DNA of 64,000 bases, taken from Granulicella aggregans (GTDB taxonomy: Bacteria; Acidobacteriota; Terriglobia; Terriglobales; Acidobacteriaceae). The DNA lies in the NCBI RefSeq assembly GCF_014203275.1, contig NZ_JACHIP010000014.1, forward strand, positions 1 to 64,000, read 5' to 3'. A program made the translations under genes and the position numbers. This document shows, one piece after another, positions 30,332 through 40,137 of the stretch (position 1 is the first letter of the stretch; each line of letters opens with the position of its first letter). Under the pieces are notes generated by a model. It saw only the letters and a program-made list of their open reading frames with translations. It searched no databases and was not told the origin of the DNA.

Positions 30332-30702
30332 CGTTTGCTCCCGGTGAGCTTTCCGTACGGGAGATCGCCTAGCAGAAATGCCTTAGCGATCTTCTGCTTC
30401 GCAGCCTTGATCCTTACGGCCACAATCCTAAGCCCAGATGACATATGAAGGGTTGCCGAAACCCCTGTGTTTCGCTCCGTAGGGCCGACGCCCCACGAGA
30501 CTTCTTCTCGGGACAGCAGCATTCCAAGTTGTTCCAGCGGAACTCCGTCCAAAGCGGCTTCTACCATTGCGAGTTCGTCATGAAGTTCGGCAACGCGCGA
30601 ATATCTACCTCCACTATCGGAAGAAGTATTAGCTTCAGATGTGAGCAAGGTAATGAGCTGCATTCGTTGTTCGGCAAGAGACATTGCATGGGCCCTTGTC
30701 AT
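30328..30702 (-). CDS. Hypothetical helical protein, first gene of an overlapping pair
   Basis: 124 residues. The first 70 look helical and charged (RVAELHDELAMVEAALDG), followed by a Gly/Ser-rich beta-like part and a Lys-rich end. The start may be the Met at residue 6. Unrecognised. Paired with the gene at 30047 by a 4-base overlap. Confidence 0.5.
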   Translation of the reverse strand: MTRAHAMSLAEQRMQLITLLTSEANTSSDSGGRYSRVAELHDELAMVEAALDGVPLEQLGMLLSREEVSWGVGPTERNTGVSATLHMSSGLRIVAVRIKAAKQKIAKAFLLGDLPYGKLTGSKR

Positions 30703-31111
30703 TCGAGGACGCTAACAGTTTCATACAAGCACTCACGAGGGGAATGGAGGTTTTCAGAAGTCAGCCGTAACTGACCAAAGGTATCTGTCGGGCGAAATTG
30801 TGAGTACCGTCGGTATGTCAACCATTCAAAGGCGGTTGGAGAGCGGGCCACCATCCGACCGTTCAGTCTTTTGGCCGGATTCGCCTCTGCGTGAGCAGCT
30901 CAGGGGGACATTCATGGGTCTGATCAGCATCGTTGTGCTGTTCGTCACTTCGGTGGCTGACGATCGTGAGAAGGCAACCGGGGCATATGGAGTCGCGTGA
31001 TCCGTCTAACTTGGCGCGGTGGTTTGCGTCTGCATAGTGTGTTCATCCTTTTTGGCTGTAAATCATCAGATGCGAGAATCCGGTGTCGCGACCGCTTTAT
31101 TCATCTCAACT
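30703..31111. other. Intergenic, no gene supported
   Basis: A 66-codon plus-strand frame at 30800 includes one hydrophobic stretch but no ribosome binding site or similarity I can name. Nothing else stands out. Confidence 0.35.
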
Positions 31112-31558
31112 TTAGGTATTGTTCTTAGTCAGATGAAGCCAGATTGAACCTCTGCCCATACCTATCGCAGCGTTCAGTGCGTATTTGACTTCTTGCATCA
31201 ACTTAGCCCCGCCTTTCACCGTCATACCTTCGCTCTTACTGCGAATAGCATACTTGTCCTCAAGGAAAGTTTGTAGTGCAAGAGGCAGAACGGCTGCGAG
31301 TTCCTGCCAAGTGAAAAGTTGAAGGCGAGAGCGTAGGTCGTGCGGCTTGCGGCGGCCATAACCCGATGCCATGCGTCGATTAGATCTGGCCGCCGACGGT
31401 CACAGATGACGCAAAAACGAGACTCCGGGTTAGCGTATGCGGCGAGGACGTTTCGGATGAGCTGGTAGGAGGAGACCATGCAATCAACGATCCGAAGATC
31501 CGCTGGGTCGAACACCTCGTGGAAGTGTGCATATCGAGTGGCAAACCGAACCGGACCC
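31112..31558 (-). pseudogene. Remnant of a PGN_0703-like PD-(D/E)XK nuclease
   Basis: The first frame reads RFATRYAHFHEVFDPADLRI, then SSYQLIRNVLAAY and DRRRPDLIDAWHRVM; after a slip near 31340 a second frame gives RLQLFTWQELAAVLP and LEDKYAI, the C-terminal hallmark of this family as I know it. A stop codon blocks the frame upstream of the Gly-Pro-Val, so the N-terminal two thirds are gone. A decayed fragment of what is usually a roughly 300-residue protein. Confidence 0.6.
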
Positions 31559-31758
31559 GTCTAAAAGTCCCGCTCTGTGAGCTTTGATTCGATCAAAAGA
31601 TTCCCGACTTGAGATCAATCTCCGTTCGGTCGTGCCTGCCGCCGCACATCGGGGTGCGAGGCCGAAAACACTTCCGAGAACCGAGTTTCATGGGTCGACT
31701 GTTCTGAGTGTGGATTCTATGAGTGCATTGGCCTGGATGCAACAATCGAAAGTGGCCA

Positions 31759-32430
31759 TCACATCTGCGGCGGTTTCCGAAAATGAAGGCCCATGAGAAT
31801 GCACCAGAGCGGGAACAGCGTGAATCCAGGAACCCCGCTCAATCCCAACCCGATATGGAAGTTCACATCATCCCCGTAGGCCATGGTGCCTTTCGAGAAG
31901 ACAACTAGGCCCCCGTTTAGGAAAAAATTCAGTCCGACTCCCAACAGGCAGATTGCCGCGACCCCTCCCAGTATCCTCAACCAGCGCGGCATAGACCGCC
32001 GATTTTTCCAATTAACAAGAGCGAGCCAGACACCTACGAGCCCCATTGGAATCATGAAGAGAATGTCTGACACGTCTGGATCGACCAGAGCCGCGCATCG
32101 AAGGAGCGCAACGCCACCCAAAGCCACAATTCCCAATATCGCGATCGCACTACCTGAGCCGGAGTGCCGTCGCCCTCGAAAGTCATGAAGCCACACCGCC
32201 AGGGGAATCACTAAGAGCGCCTGCCCCATTGAAGTCAAGAATTGAAGTGTCAAGAGTTGCTTGCCCATAGGGTCGATAGCTCCCGAGGGCTGCATCTGGA
32301 GCGATGGTGTCACAATGTAGACAATCAAGCATCCGAACGAAAAGATGCCAAGGATACCGCTCAGAATTGCTAACCAGAGTGGTAAGCGATCTATAAAATA
32401 GCCTTTAGCCGTAATTGTCGAAGCAAGCAT
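31759..32430 (-). CDS. Multi-pass membrane protein, unknown function
   Basis: About 223 residues from the Met at 32430, which has GGAG eight bases upstream. Six or seven hydrophobic helices are visible (LWLAILSGILGIFSFGCLIV, FLTSMGQALLVIPLAVWL, AIAILGIVALGGVALL, LFMIPMGLVGVWLALV, LGGVAAICLLGVGLNFFL and a last one near FTLFPLWCILMG). No named family. It lies 71 bases after the FGE-like gene on the same strand, so the two may be co-transcribed. Confidence 0.65.
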   Translation of the reverse strand: MLASTITAKGYFIDRLPLWLAILSGILGIFSFGCLIVYIVTPSLQMQPSGAIDPMGKQLLTLQFLTSMGQALLVIPLAVWLHDFRGRRHSGSGSAIAILGIVALGGVALLRCAALVDPDVSDILFMIPMGLVGVWLALVNWKNRRSMPRWLRILGGVAAICLLGVGLNFFLNGGLVVFSKGTMAYGDDVNFHIGLGLSGVPGFTLFPLWCILMGLHFRKPPQM

Positions 32431-32501
32431 TATGAGATCTCCTGTTTCTAGGGTTTGGATTTCGCTCCAATACGAGCCGCACGAAGTAAGTTCTCTCACG
32501 A

Positions 32502-33479
32502 TCAATCAAGGTCTCTCGCAACACGAATACCCAGGCCGCTGCTCTTATATGTCTGAAGCAATTGGCCCGGGGAGGGAGCCCAGTTTCGAGATGCAGAACG
32601 GATCATCGCCGGCGTATCGCCCCAGTCCCCGCCACGAAGCATGCGATATGCACAAGAGTTAGTTCCATTCATCGCGGCAAATTCTCCGGTCGCCCGGATC
32701 GGAGCGGAGACGACAAATGCTGAGCCATCCGTCGGCAGCCCCAAGTAGTCCTTCGAGAAGCAGTCTTCAACCCACTGCATTACGTTGCCATGCATGTCGT
32801 AAAGGCCGAACTGATTTGGCGGAAAGGAGCCGACTGGCGAGGTGCCCACCCATTTATCGCGGCCGGCTGCGACGCCGTATCCAGCATGATCGTCGCCGCC
32901 GTAGTTGGCGTTTTCATGGCTGGCAGTCTGGCCCCAGGGGTAGGGTGTTGTCGTCCCTCCACGCGCTGCGTACTCCCACTCCGATTCCGTCAGCAGGCGG
33001 TATTTGTGACCAGTCTTTTGACCAAGCCAGAGGACATAATCGTGGGCGTCGCTCCAGCTGACGCAGACCACCGGATGTGTATCGTCTTGCTCAAACCCGA
33101 GATTCATCCATGATGCATTTGCTTCGTGTTCTTTAGGCAGCATGCTGTAGTCACATCCTTTGTCGGTGTTTTGCTCTGTCGACCGGACGAATGTTGTCCA
33201 CTCCAGGCGGGTAACGATGTACTTGGCTGCCGCGAACTTCTTAATCTTTACTTCACGCTGGGGTCCTTCTTCGTCAAAGCGCCCTGGCTCGTTTGCAGGC
33301 GATCCGATCTGAAACGTACCCGCGGGAATCACAACCAGCTCCGGGCATTCGGGACAGTCCTGAAAAACTGCAGCGGTTCGGGCGGGTGTGGGGTCACCGG
33401 TGTGTACAGTCTGACCGGTAGCAAACGGGTGCACGGCCATAAATGCGAGTGCCACATACACTTGACGATTGATAAACAT
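32502..33479 (-). CDS. Secreted FGE-sulfatase-fold (SUMF1-like) protein
   Basis: About 325 residues from the Met at 33479, chosen for the AAGGAGG site and the signal peptide that follows (VYVALAFMAVHPFATGQ). The body is the formylglycine-generating-enzyme fold: VVIPAGTFQIGSP, HPVVCVSWSDAHDYVLWLG, RLLTESEWEYAARGG, PNQFGLYDMHGNVMQWVED and MLRGGDWGD. The Cys pair used for catalysis in true formylglycine-generating enzymes near the C-terminus is not seen (RSASRNWAPSP instead), so sulfatase activation is unlikely. Members of this superfamily also serve as carriers or in other oxidations. Function open. Confidence 0.85.
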   Translation of the reverse strand: MFINRQVYVALAFMAVHPFATGQTVHTGDPTPARTAAVFQDCPECPELVVIPAGTFQIGSPANEPGRFDEEGPQREVKIKKFAAAKYIVTRLEWTTFVRSTEQNTDKGCDYSMLPKEHEANASWMNLGFEQDDTHPVVCVSWSDAHDYVLWLGQKTGHKYRLLTESEWEYAARGGTTTPYPWGQTASHENANYGGDDHAGYGVAAGRDKWVGTSPVGSFPPNQFGLYDMHGNVMQWVEDCFSKDYLGLPTDGSAFVVSAPIRATGEFAAMNGTNSCAYRMLRGGDWGDTPAMIRSASRNWAPSPGQLLQTYKSSGLGIRVARDLD

Positions 33480-33628
33480 GAATCCTCCTTTGCGATCGGG
33501 ACGACGTGTGAAACTGCTCTCAACTTCGTCGTTCGAAGAGTAGTCTGGCGGCACACCGGTGTTGGAGTCATGCCTTGCTGGTGATGTTCTTGTTAGGCTT
33601 TTGTTAGGCGACGCTTTCGAGGGCGACA

Positions 33629-35998
33629 TTGACGTATCTCTTTGATGAATATGAGCTTGACGATCTGAACTTCTGTCTGATGCGCGATGGGCAGAGAGTC
33701 GCCCTTGAGCCCAAATCACTGCGTGTCCTTCTCCTGCTCGTGAGCAGGAGGGGTCTATTGCTCGAGAAAAACGTAATCCTCGAGTCTGTCTGGAAGGACA
33801 CTTTCGTGGAGGAGACGACGCTCACACGCGCAATCGCTCTTATTCGCAAGCAACTTGGAGACGACCCGCGGAACGCGAGATTCATTGAGACAATTCCTAC
33901 CCTCGGATACAGGTTCATCGCGCCTGTCAAAGTTCAGCAAGCGATCATGGAGCCGGCAACTTCAGAATCATTAGTCGAAGATCCGGCGCAAGCCGCTAGA
34001 GTCGCAGTCGAGCTGTCTGCTTCGTTACCGGCATCGCATCCTCCTGTTCAAACCGAAGCTGCGAAGATTTCGCAATCCAAGCGACACTCCTTTAGGATCT
34101 TCAGCCTTGGCGTCGCGACTACATTTCTGATCCTGGCCGTAACCGTCGGAAGTTTCCGTTGGATACGGCGCAACACACCGGTTCTGACCGGGACGGACAC
34201 CGTCTTACTGGATGATTTCCGCAACTCGACTGGCGATCCTGTCTTTGACGACACGCTCCGCCAGGGTTTGACCGTCCAGTTGGAGCAGTCTCCCTTCCTG
34301 AGCCTTGTTCCCGAAGAGCAAATTCAGCAAACGCTTGGCTTGATGGGACAGAGTCCTAACGTCACTCGGACGACGGAGCTCAGCCACCAACTCTGCCAGC
34401 GCATGGGGGCGGCGGCTATCCTCGATGGATCCATCGTCCGTCTTGGCGATCAGTATGTCTTGGGCCTACGAGCGACTCATTGCCAGACGGGAGCACTGAT
34501 CGATGCCGAGCAGGTGCAGTTCGCCCACAAGGAAGAGCTCCTCGACGCCCTTAGCCGGATTGCCAGCAAATTTCGCACCCGCGTTGGAGAGTCGCTGGCG
34601 TCCGTCAAGAACCGCGATACTCCGTTGGCAGAAGCTACAACACCATCTCTCGAAGCACTAAAAGCCTACAGTGCTGGTGTTAAGACTCTTGGCTCAAGCG
34701 GCAGTACCACCGCACTTCCTTTCTTCCGCAGGGCGACCGAGCTGGATCCTCAGTTTTCCATAGCCCACGCGTGGCTGAGTCGCATGTACGGCGATCTCGG
34801 CCTGGACGACCTCTCGGTGCTAAGTGCCCGACGAGCCTTTCAATTGAGGGACCATGCCAGCGAGCGCGAGAGATTTTTCATCGACGCGTCTTACAACATC
34901 CTCGCTACCGGAGACCTCGCAAAAGCTCAAGAGATCTGCGACGCATGGGCCCAGGCATATCCTCGCGACTCGAGCCCCCACGGTTTTCTTTCCGGTCTAA
35001 TCTATCCCCCTTTCGGAAGATATGAAGAGGGCCGTCGCGAAGCGAAAAAGATGATCGAACTTGCTCCCGACCTATTTGTCGGATACATGAATCTTGTGTC
35101 GAACGACCTCGCCCTCGGTCAGTTTGATGATGCCGACCTAGTCTTGCAGAACGCATCCAGTCGAAAACTCGTAGGAATTAACTATCCTCTTGACCGGTAC
35201 ATACTTGCCTTCCTTAGGGCAGACGAGACAGGGATGAAGAACTCTGCTTCCGAAGTCGAAAAAATGCAGGGTTCGGCGCCATGGATGATCATGATGCAGG
35301 CGTATACGTTCGCCTACTCTGGCCAGTTTCATCGTGCACACGAAGAATTGCGTCGCGAAAACGTCTTCACGCGACAAGATTCGCCCGCTCAGTTCGCCGC
35401 TTATAACAACGCGGTCTCAGCTATGATAGAGGCCCATTCGGGGGACAGAGAGTCTGCATGGCAACACGGACTAGCCTCCCTTAAACTCTCAAGAAACAAA
35501 GACAGCAGCTATCTCGCCGCCTACGCCCTCGGCCTAGCTGGAGACATACTGCATGTAAGGGAAGTCGCGGACCATCTCGAGAAACACTTTCCAATGGATA
35601 CCAAGATTCGGCTCCGTCAGGTTCCGACTCTTCGGGCCCTGGTAGCTCTAAATCAGCAAAACCCGGCAGAGGCTCTTGAGCTACTTCAGCTTGCCGCTCC
35701 GATAGAATTGGGCGGAATACCCGATGCGGTTTACATTCGCGGAAATGCCTTTCTAGCCCTAGGTAGGGGTAGAGAGGCCGCAGTAGAATTCCAGAAAATC
35801 ATCGGCCATCGCGGCATACTAATCAACGAGCCCACCGGAGCACTTGCGCTGCTTCAGATTGCGCGTGCTTACGCACTATCCGGCGAGATAACTCGCGCGA
35901 AGATAGCATATGAACAATTTCTGAATCTCTGGCAGAACGCAGATCCGGATATTGCCATTCTGCGACAAGCGAGGAGAGAATATTCAGCTTTGAGGTAA
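33629..35998 (+). CDS. CadC-like winged-helix regulator with membrane helix and TPRs
   Basis: 789 residues from a TTG start. Residues 1-100 are an OmpR/PhoB-type winged helix (VALEPKSLRVLLLLVSRRG, ILESVWKDTFVEETTLTRAI, ETIPTLGYRFIAPV). One membrane helix follows (IFSLGVATTFLILAVTVGSF, about 152-172), then a FlgO-like segment around 185-330 and a long C-terminal TPR array. Such proteins sense outside or membrane signals and act on DNA from the membrane; their targets are unknown. It is divergent from the FGE-like gene with about 150 bases between starts, so that pair may be its target. Confidence 0.85.
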   Translation: MTYLFDEYELDDLNFCLMRDGQRVALEPKSLRVLLLLVSRRGLLLEKNVILESVWKDTFVEETTLTRAIALIRKQLGDDPRNARFIETIPTLGYRFIAPVKVQQAIMEPATSESLVEDPAQAARVAVELSASLPASHPPVQTEAAKISQSKRHSFRIFSLGVATTFLILAVTVGSFRWIRRNTPVLTGTDTVLLDDFRNSTGDPVFDDTLRQGLTVQLEQSPFLSLVPEEQIQQTLGLMGQSPNVTRTTELSHQLCQRMGAAAILDGSIVRLGDQYVLGLRATHCQTGALIDAEQVQFAHKEELLDALSRIASKFRTRVGESLASVKNRDTPLAEATTPSLEALKAYSAGVKTLGSSGSTTALPFFRRATELDPQFSIAHAWLSRMYGDLGLDDLSVLSARRAFQLRDHASERERFFIDASYNILATGDLAKAQEICDAWAQAYPRDSSPHGFLSGLIYPPFGRYEEGRREAKKMIELAPDLFVGYMNLVSNDLALGQFDDADLVLQNASSRKLVGINYPLDRYILAFLRADETGMKNSASEVEKMQGSAPWMIMMQAYTFAYSGQFHRAHEELRRENVFTRQDSPAQFAAYNNAVSAMIEAHSGDRESAWQHGLASLKLSRNKDSSYLAAYALGLAGDILHVREVADHLEKHFPMDTKIRLRQVPTLRALVALNQQNPAEALELLQLAAPIELGGIPDAVYIRGNAFLALGRGREAAVEFQKIIGHRGILINEPTGALALLQIARAYALSGEITRAKIAYEQFLNLWQNADPDIAILRQARREYSALR

Positions 35999-36211
35999 GA
36001 TTCAAGGGATGACCACGGCATAAATGCTGTGGCGACAGACTAAAGTACCAAGCGGGTTGGCCTGTACTGAATCGTCTTTCTTACAGATCTAAATCTCGAC
36101 TGGCGATTACAGGCATTGACGCGAATCCAAGGCCCCTGAGACTAGGCAACCGAAGCGCTCCTCAGATAGGCAATTCATACAAAGTCACGGGAGCCGGTAC
36201 GACGTAGTCAT

Positions 36212-36430
36212 TTATTGCGCCAGCATGTCCTTGAGCGCTCCTAACGTTATCGACGAGACTTGGGAGGCGATCTCCTCCTCGGTTAAGGGGTGACCGCAAT
36301 TTGTGCATTCTGCTTCGACAAGATTAGACGGGGAGAGTAGCACCGCGTCCGTCTGAAAAGTCTGTTCGCCGCAATCCGGGCACCGCAGTGGCGTCTTATA
36401 TTGCAACATTCTTTCGTAGTCGATTGGCAT
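36212..36430 (-). CDS. Small zinc-ribbon protein
   Basis: 72 residues from the Met at 36430. Two Cys pairs (LRCPDCGEQTF and AECTNCGHPL) form a likely zinc ribbon, followed by an acidic helix (TEEEIASQV). No named family. It begins 10 bases after the stop of the upstream gene, so the two are probably co-transcribed. Confidence 0.65.
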   Translation of the reverse strand: MPIDYERMLQYKTPLRCPDCGEQTFQTDAVLLSPSNLVEAECTNCGHPLTEEEIASQVSSITLGALKDMLAQ

Positions 36431-36440
36431 GGAGTGTTCC

Positions 36441-36949
36441 TCAAAACGTACTGTCTTTGGGCATATTCTTTGCTTGTAATGCCTCAAGCTCGGCTTTGTG
36501 TTTATCAATGAAGTCCAGATTCACTGGATCTACACCGGCTTCGCGTGCTTTCTGAGCTCGCTCCGGACCGGGCGCAGAAAGCGCGCTGGCTAAAGCGGAC
36601 TGAAATAGCGTGACTTCTATCAAGACAAACTCGTGAACTGTGAGACCGTGTTCAATGATTGTCGCCTTCAAGAGAGGAACGGCCACAGTCCGTTTTTCGA
36701 CCGCTGCGAGATCTTCATGTTTTTCTGCATCGGTTTCTAGAGCGTCTTTGAGTTCAGGATGATTTTTACCATCCTTGGCAGCGATCCCAATGTCTCCCAG
36801 AATCGAGTAACGTTTGGCATCGTGAGCGTGTAGCGTTGCATTTCTTGAAGGTCCTTATCTCGCGTTTGCCCAGGAGAGGCCACGCTGCTCAACGCAGTGA
36901 CTGTTGCTATGATCGACACGACAAAGATGATTCCTCGGATTCTGTGCAC
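36441..36949 (-). pseudogene. Secreted helical protein, frameshifted
   Basis: The frame from 36949 encodes a signal peptide (IIFVVSIIATVTALSSVAS) and LQEMQRYTLTMPNVTRFWETL, then goes out of register near 36790-36800. The continuing frame reads DIGIAAKDGKNHPELKDAL, EKHEDLAAVEKRTVAVPLLK and ends with AELEALQAKNMPKDSTF. Read together they give a helical periplasmic protein of about 165 residues. The family has no function that I know. Either a real one-base indel or a sequence error. Confidence 0.6.
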
Positions 36950-37301
36950 AAAAAACTCCCCTGCCTAAAATTGACCTCGATCTGCATGGCCCATCTTATG
37001 CTCAGTACGGCAATAGCGAGAAGCTTTTTTCGAGACGCTTGAGTCGCTAGTCTCTTGTTTCTGCCAAAGCGCTTGAAGAGCGCCCGATCGAGCCGCCTTC
37101 CGCGACGCGCGGCCCGCGGCCAAATGTAAGCTCAAGAATGGTTTCATGTCCATTCGGTACACGATTGGAGTAGCAATGACTGCTGCGGTATTTATTTGCT
37201 TCGAGGCAAGGCGTTCATTCGGTTTGCGTTTCGCTTGATCTTCTTACCGAGCGCTCCTGGGCCAACCAGACCGAGGCAGCAAATCACGCAACACGAGCAT
37301 T
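36950..37301. other. Intergenic, no gene supported
   Basis: About 350 bases between a broken secreted-protein gene and the cytochrome gene. No frame, repeat or RNA signature could be supported. Confidence 0.35.
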
Positions 37302-38840
37302 CTAAAGTGTTTTTAGGAAAGATATGAGGGCCTTACGGTCGTCAGCTGACAGATCGAGGCCGTAAGCATGGCCCAGCACGGGAAACGGCTTGTTCCCGTT
37401 AGGCCTGAAGCCGGTAGGGACGTAATCAGGCTCTAGCCTTCGAGGGTCAAACCAATCTTCCAGATTGGCACACCAGCCACTGTGTCCGAACATGCTTCTA
37501 TACCAGAGCCCCCGCAACGAAGGAACCTTGTAGTAGCCCGTGCCACGCCTCGTTTTCATAGTAAGACCTGAATCTGTGCCAACGGATGTCTTCATGATGT
37601 CGTATTTGAATCGGTGATCCGACGGAACGTCGAAGCCAACCGTTGGAGTAAGCCTGTTGTTCGAATAGCTTGGCAAACTGTGACACCTCGCGCAACCTTC
37701 TGAAACGAACAACTGCTTTCCCCGGAGGGTCAGCCGGCTTGGCTTATTTGGATTTGGAGGAGGCTTGAGCGAGTAGACATATTGAGTCAAAGCATAAAGC
37801 TCTTCATCGCTGTAGCGGCCCCCCACCGTGATCGAATCGGTCGGATCCGGCGGTGTTTTGAAGTTCAGGCCAACGGGCACGAAACCGCCAAAGCTTGACA
37901 GACTATCTCCCCCCTGATTCATTGCCACGTAACGCATGAAATCGACGGGCGCGTTCTGTGGCTGCAGTCCAGTTCGATCGAGGTAGCGACGCTGTTTGAC
38001 CCCGATCAAATCAGGAATCTGGACGGGATTGACGAGACTTGTTCTATGACGAGCATTCACTCCAGCGGGAATTGCAGCAGATAGCTGTCTCTGCTCTCGG
38101 TCGTTCATCGTCACAACCTCCTCGATCGGATCCGGGTGCAGCCACGGGACCGAGTAGAGAGCGCGGTTTAGTGGAGGCGGTACAGGCGATGATTGTGCCA
38201 ACGCCGCACCAAAGGGAATGTTCCCTTGAGCGCCATTCACTACTTTGCCATCACTCATGATCCTTGTATGACACATCGCACAGGAAAATGTTCCCAGCTC
38301 TACCTTTCCCTTTTCACGGACAACGTAGAACATAAACGGCATTATTCCTTTTGAGTTAACAGGCATGCCGCTTTTCCGCCACCAGGTTTTATTGCGTACA
38401 TCCGAAAGATTGAACACCGGACCCACATCCCCGTTGAAGAAGACCGAGGCTTCAAAAACTAAAGATCCCGCTTTAACAAAGTCCTCCTCTGTGTCAAGCT
38501 TCGGATGGCGTACGCCCCCATCCCAAAGAATGATTGGCTCAAGCTGCTTTAGGCGATCCATGTATCCCGCTGGTTCGCGATCCGGCGCATAGACCGGATA
38601 CTGCTTGTAGATCGGCCTCAACGGAATCTGGTAGTAATAAGCAGCGGGCACGGCCTTCGGCGAGCCTACTGGGTTCGCCAATGGAATCTCAAGCGTATTC
38701 ATAGCCTTGTCATCCCAAGTTTTGGGGATGACGGGCGGCTGATTGACGCGTTTTGTCTGAGCCGGCGCGATAACCATCCAGAATGCTGCAACTTGGATCA
38801 ACAGCAACCTAGACATGTGAGAAACGAAAGTAGATGGCAT
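37302..38840 (-). CDS. Exported di-heme c-type cytochrome
   Basis: 512 residues from the Met at 38840, which follows a GAGG site and starts a signal peptide (MSRLLLIQVAAFWMVIAPAQ). Two haem-attachment motifs are present, CAMCH and CARCH. The second part (GKQLFVSEGCARCHSLPSY ... GTGYYKVPSLRGLWYRSMFGH) resembles the C-terminal domain of di-haem peroxidase-like cytochromes. An upstream frame extension to 39104 lacks support. The shared 18-bp motif lies 91 bases before the start, and an AraC gene is divergent. It may accept electrons from enzymes of the neighbouring aromatic cluster (inference). Confidence 0.85.
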   Translation of the reverse strand: MPSTFVSHMSRLLLIQVAAFWMVIAPAQTKRVNQPPVIPKTWDDKAMNTLEIPLANPVGSPKAVPAAYYYQIPLRPIYKQYPVYAPDREPAGYMDRLKQLEPIILWDGGVRHPKLDTEEDFVKAGSLVFEASVFFNGDVGPVFNLSDVRNKTWWRKSGMPVNSKGIMPFMFYVVREKGKVELGTFSCAMCHTRIMSDGKVVNGAQGNIPFGAALAQSSPVPPPLNRALYSVPWLHPDPIEEVVTMNDREQRQLSAAIPAGVNARHRTSLVNPVQIPDLIGVKQRRYLDRTGLQPQNAPVDFMRYVAMNQGGDSLSSFGGFVPVGLNFKTPPDPTDSITVGGRYSDEELYALTQYVYSLKPPPNPNKPSRLTLRGKQLFVSEGCARCHSLPSYSNNRLTPTVGFDVPSDHRFKYDIMKTSVGTDSGLTMKTRRGTGYYKVPSLRGLWYRSMFGHSGWCANLEDWFDPRRLEPDYVPTGFRPNGNKPFPVLGHAYGLDLSADDRKALISFLKTL

Positions 38841-38930
38841 TGTTAACCTCAGGTCGCACTTGAAGCCGTGCAAGTGCTCACTTCGAGGCTTACCGATGGG
38901 AACACTATCGACCCGTCGGGAGGACTGCGC

Positions 38931-38948
38931 ATAGTAGAAAAGCGACAT
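38931..38948 (-). promoter_or_regulatory. 18-bp shared motif, site 1
   Basis: ATGTCGCTTTTCTACTAT on the minus strand, 91 bases before the cytochrome start and between it and the divergent AraC gene. Matches sites at 41085 and 42138 at 16-17 of 18 positions. Either an activator site or a promoter with TACTAT as the -10 box. Confidence 0.6.
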
Positions 38949-39031
38949 CCTGCGAAAAAGCAGACTCACCTCCGAAATTAGATTGCGGTCATGACTGGTT
39001 TGCTGGCATTCTCGAGAAGGGGTCACGGACA

Positions 39032-39866
39032 TTGCGGACCATTCAGTCAACAGTGCCGAGGCGTGAGCTGTTGCCTTTCGTGCGTGTGTTTGCACAGAGA
39101 TCAATCCCTAACGGCTCATGCGCCGCCCAAGCCAATGTTGCCACGTTGGAACAAGCGGTAGGGTTCTACCTTAGCGGAGAAACCCATCTCGTGGCCCCGA
39201 GCGGATTGAGTAGATTGGCACCGGAAGTGACGGTGTTCGGATCATCTACATACCCCTACGGTGGTGCGAGATTCTCGGGCAACGTAGTTGGGCTTGGCGA
39301 TATTCCTTCGCCCTTGGGGCCTTCAGCAACTCTTTGGAATTCCCGTGGCAGGCCTCACGAACGCCGATTGCGACGGACGCGCTTTACTTGGCAGAAGCAC
39401 AGAAGATTTGCTTCATCGTTTGCAAGAACGTGAGAGCTTTGGAGAAAGAGTTCAAGCCGCGGAGGATTTCTTGCTTCCCTTCGCAATCAATGCGCGCGCC
39501 CGAACTCTGATGATGCGGACTGCGGCACACATGATCAATAAGAAGGGGACGGTGGCGATCAATGATCTGGCCAGAAGTATAGGCCTGAGCTTAAGACAGT
39601 ACGAGCGTCGCTTTGCCGATGAGGTAGGAATGTCACCAAAGTTATTCTCCCGGGTGACTCGCTTCCAAACGGCACTTGATACGAAGCGAGTGGAACCTAT
39701 GAGATCCTGGCTGAGCATTGCTCACGAGTTTGGCTATTTGGACCAAACACACATGGTTCGCGACTTCCGTAGCCTCAGCGGAACTGTACCGGGCCAAATT
39801 CTGGTTCAAAGCGGTGACCTTCAACCTTGGTCTGTTACTGCTCCGATGAAAGTTGTGGCGTTGTAA
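39032..39866 (+). pseudogene. AraC-family regulator, frameshifted
   Basis: The frame from TTG 39032 (MRTIQSTVPRRELLPFVRVF) matches the start of the intact AraC protein at 44843-45679 (MRTIQAAPPRSELREFVRCF). Near 39290, within GGGCTTGG, the reading moves to the next frame, which continues FLRPWGLQQLFGIP and the C-terminal HTH pair (INDLARSIGLSLRQYERRF, SWLSIAHEFGYLDQTHMVRD). With the one-base slip mended it would be a normal 278-residue regulator. Divergent from the cytochrome gene. Confidence 0.75.
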
Positions 39867-40137
39867 TATTTTGCCCGAGACATGCGCGACAGCCATCTGA
39901 GATCGCTACGACTATGCTTGCGGCTCCCTATTTTACTTGGCTTTCGTGTATCGGTGTTGTAGAAAGGACCGGAGTGACCGGAGATCCTTGAACACTAAGA
40001 TTCGCTAGAGCTTGACAGCCTTAATAACAATACGGCCCCGATCGGTTTGCAGCGGCTGCACGGTCCAGCCTTTTTTATGACCCTGAGGGCGTTGCCGGAG
40101 GATGTGTAGGTTTAACCAAAGACGGTCTGCGAATGAG

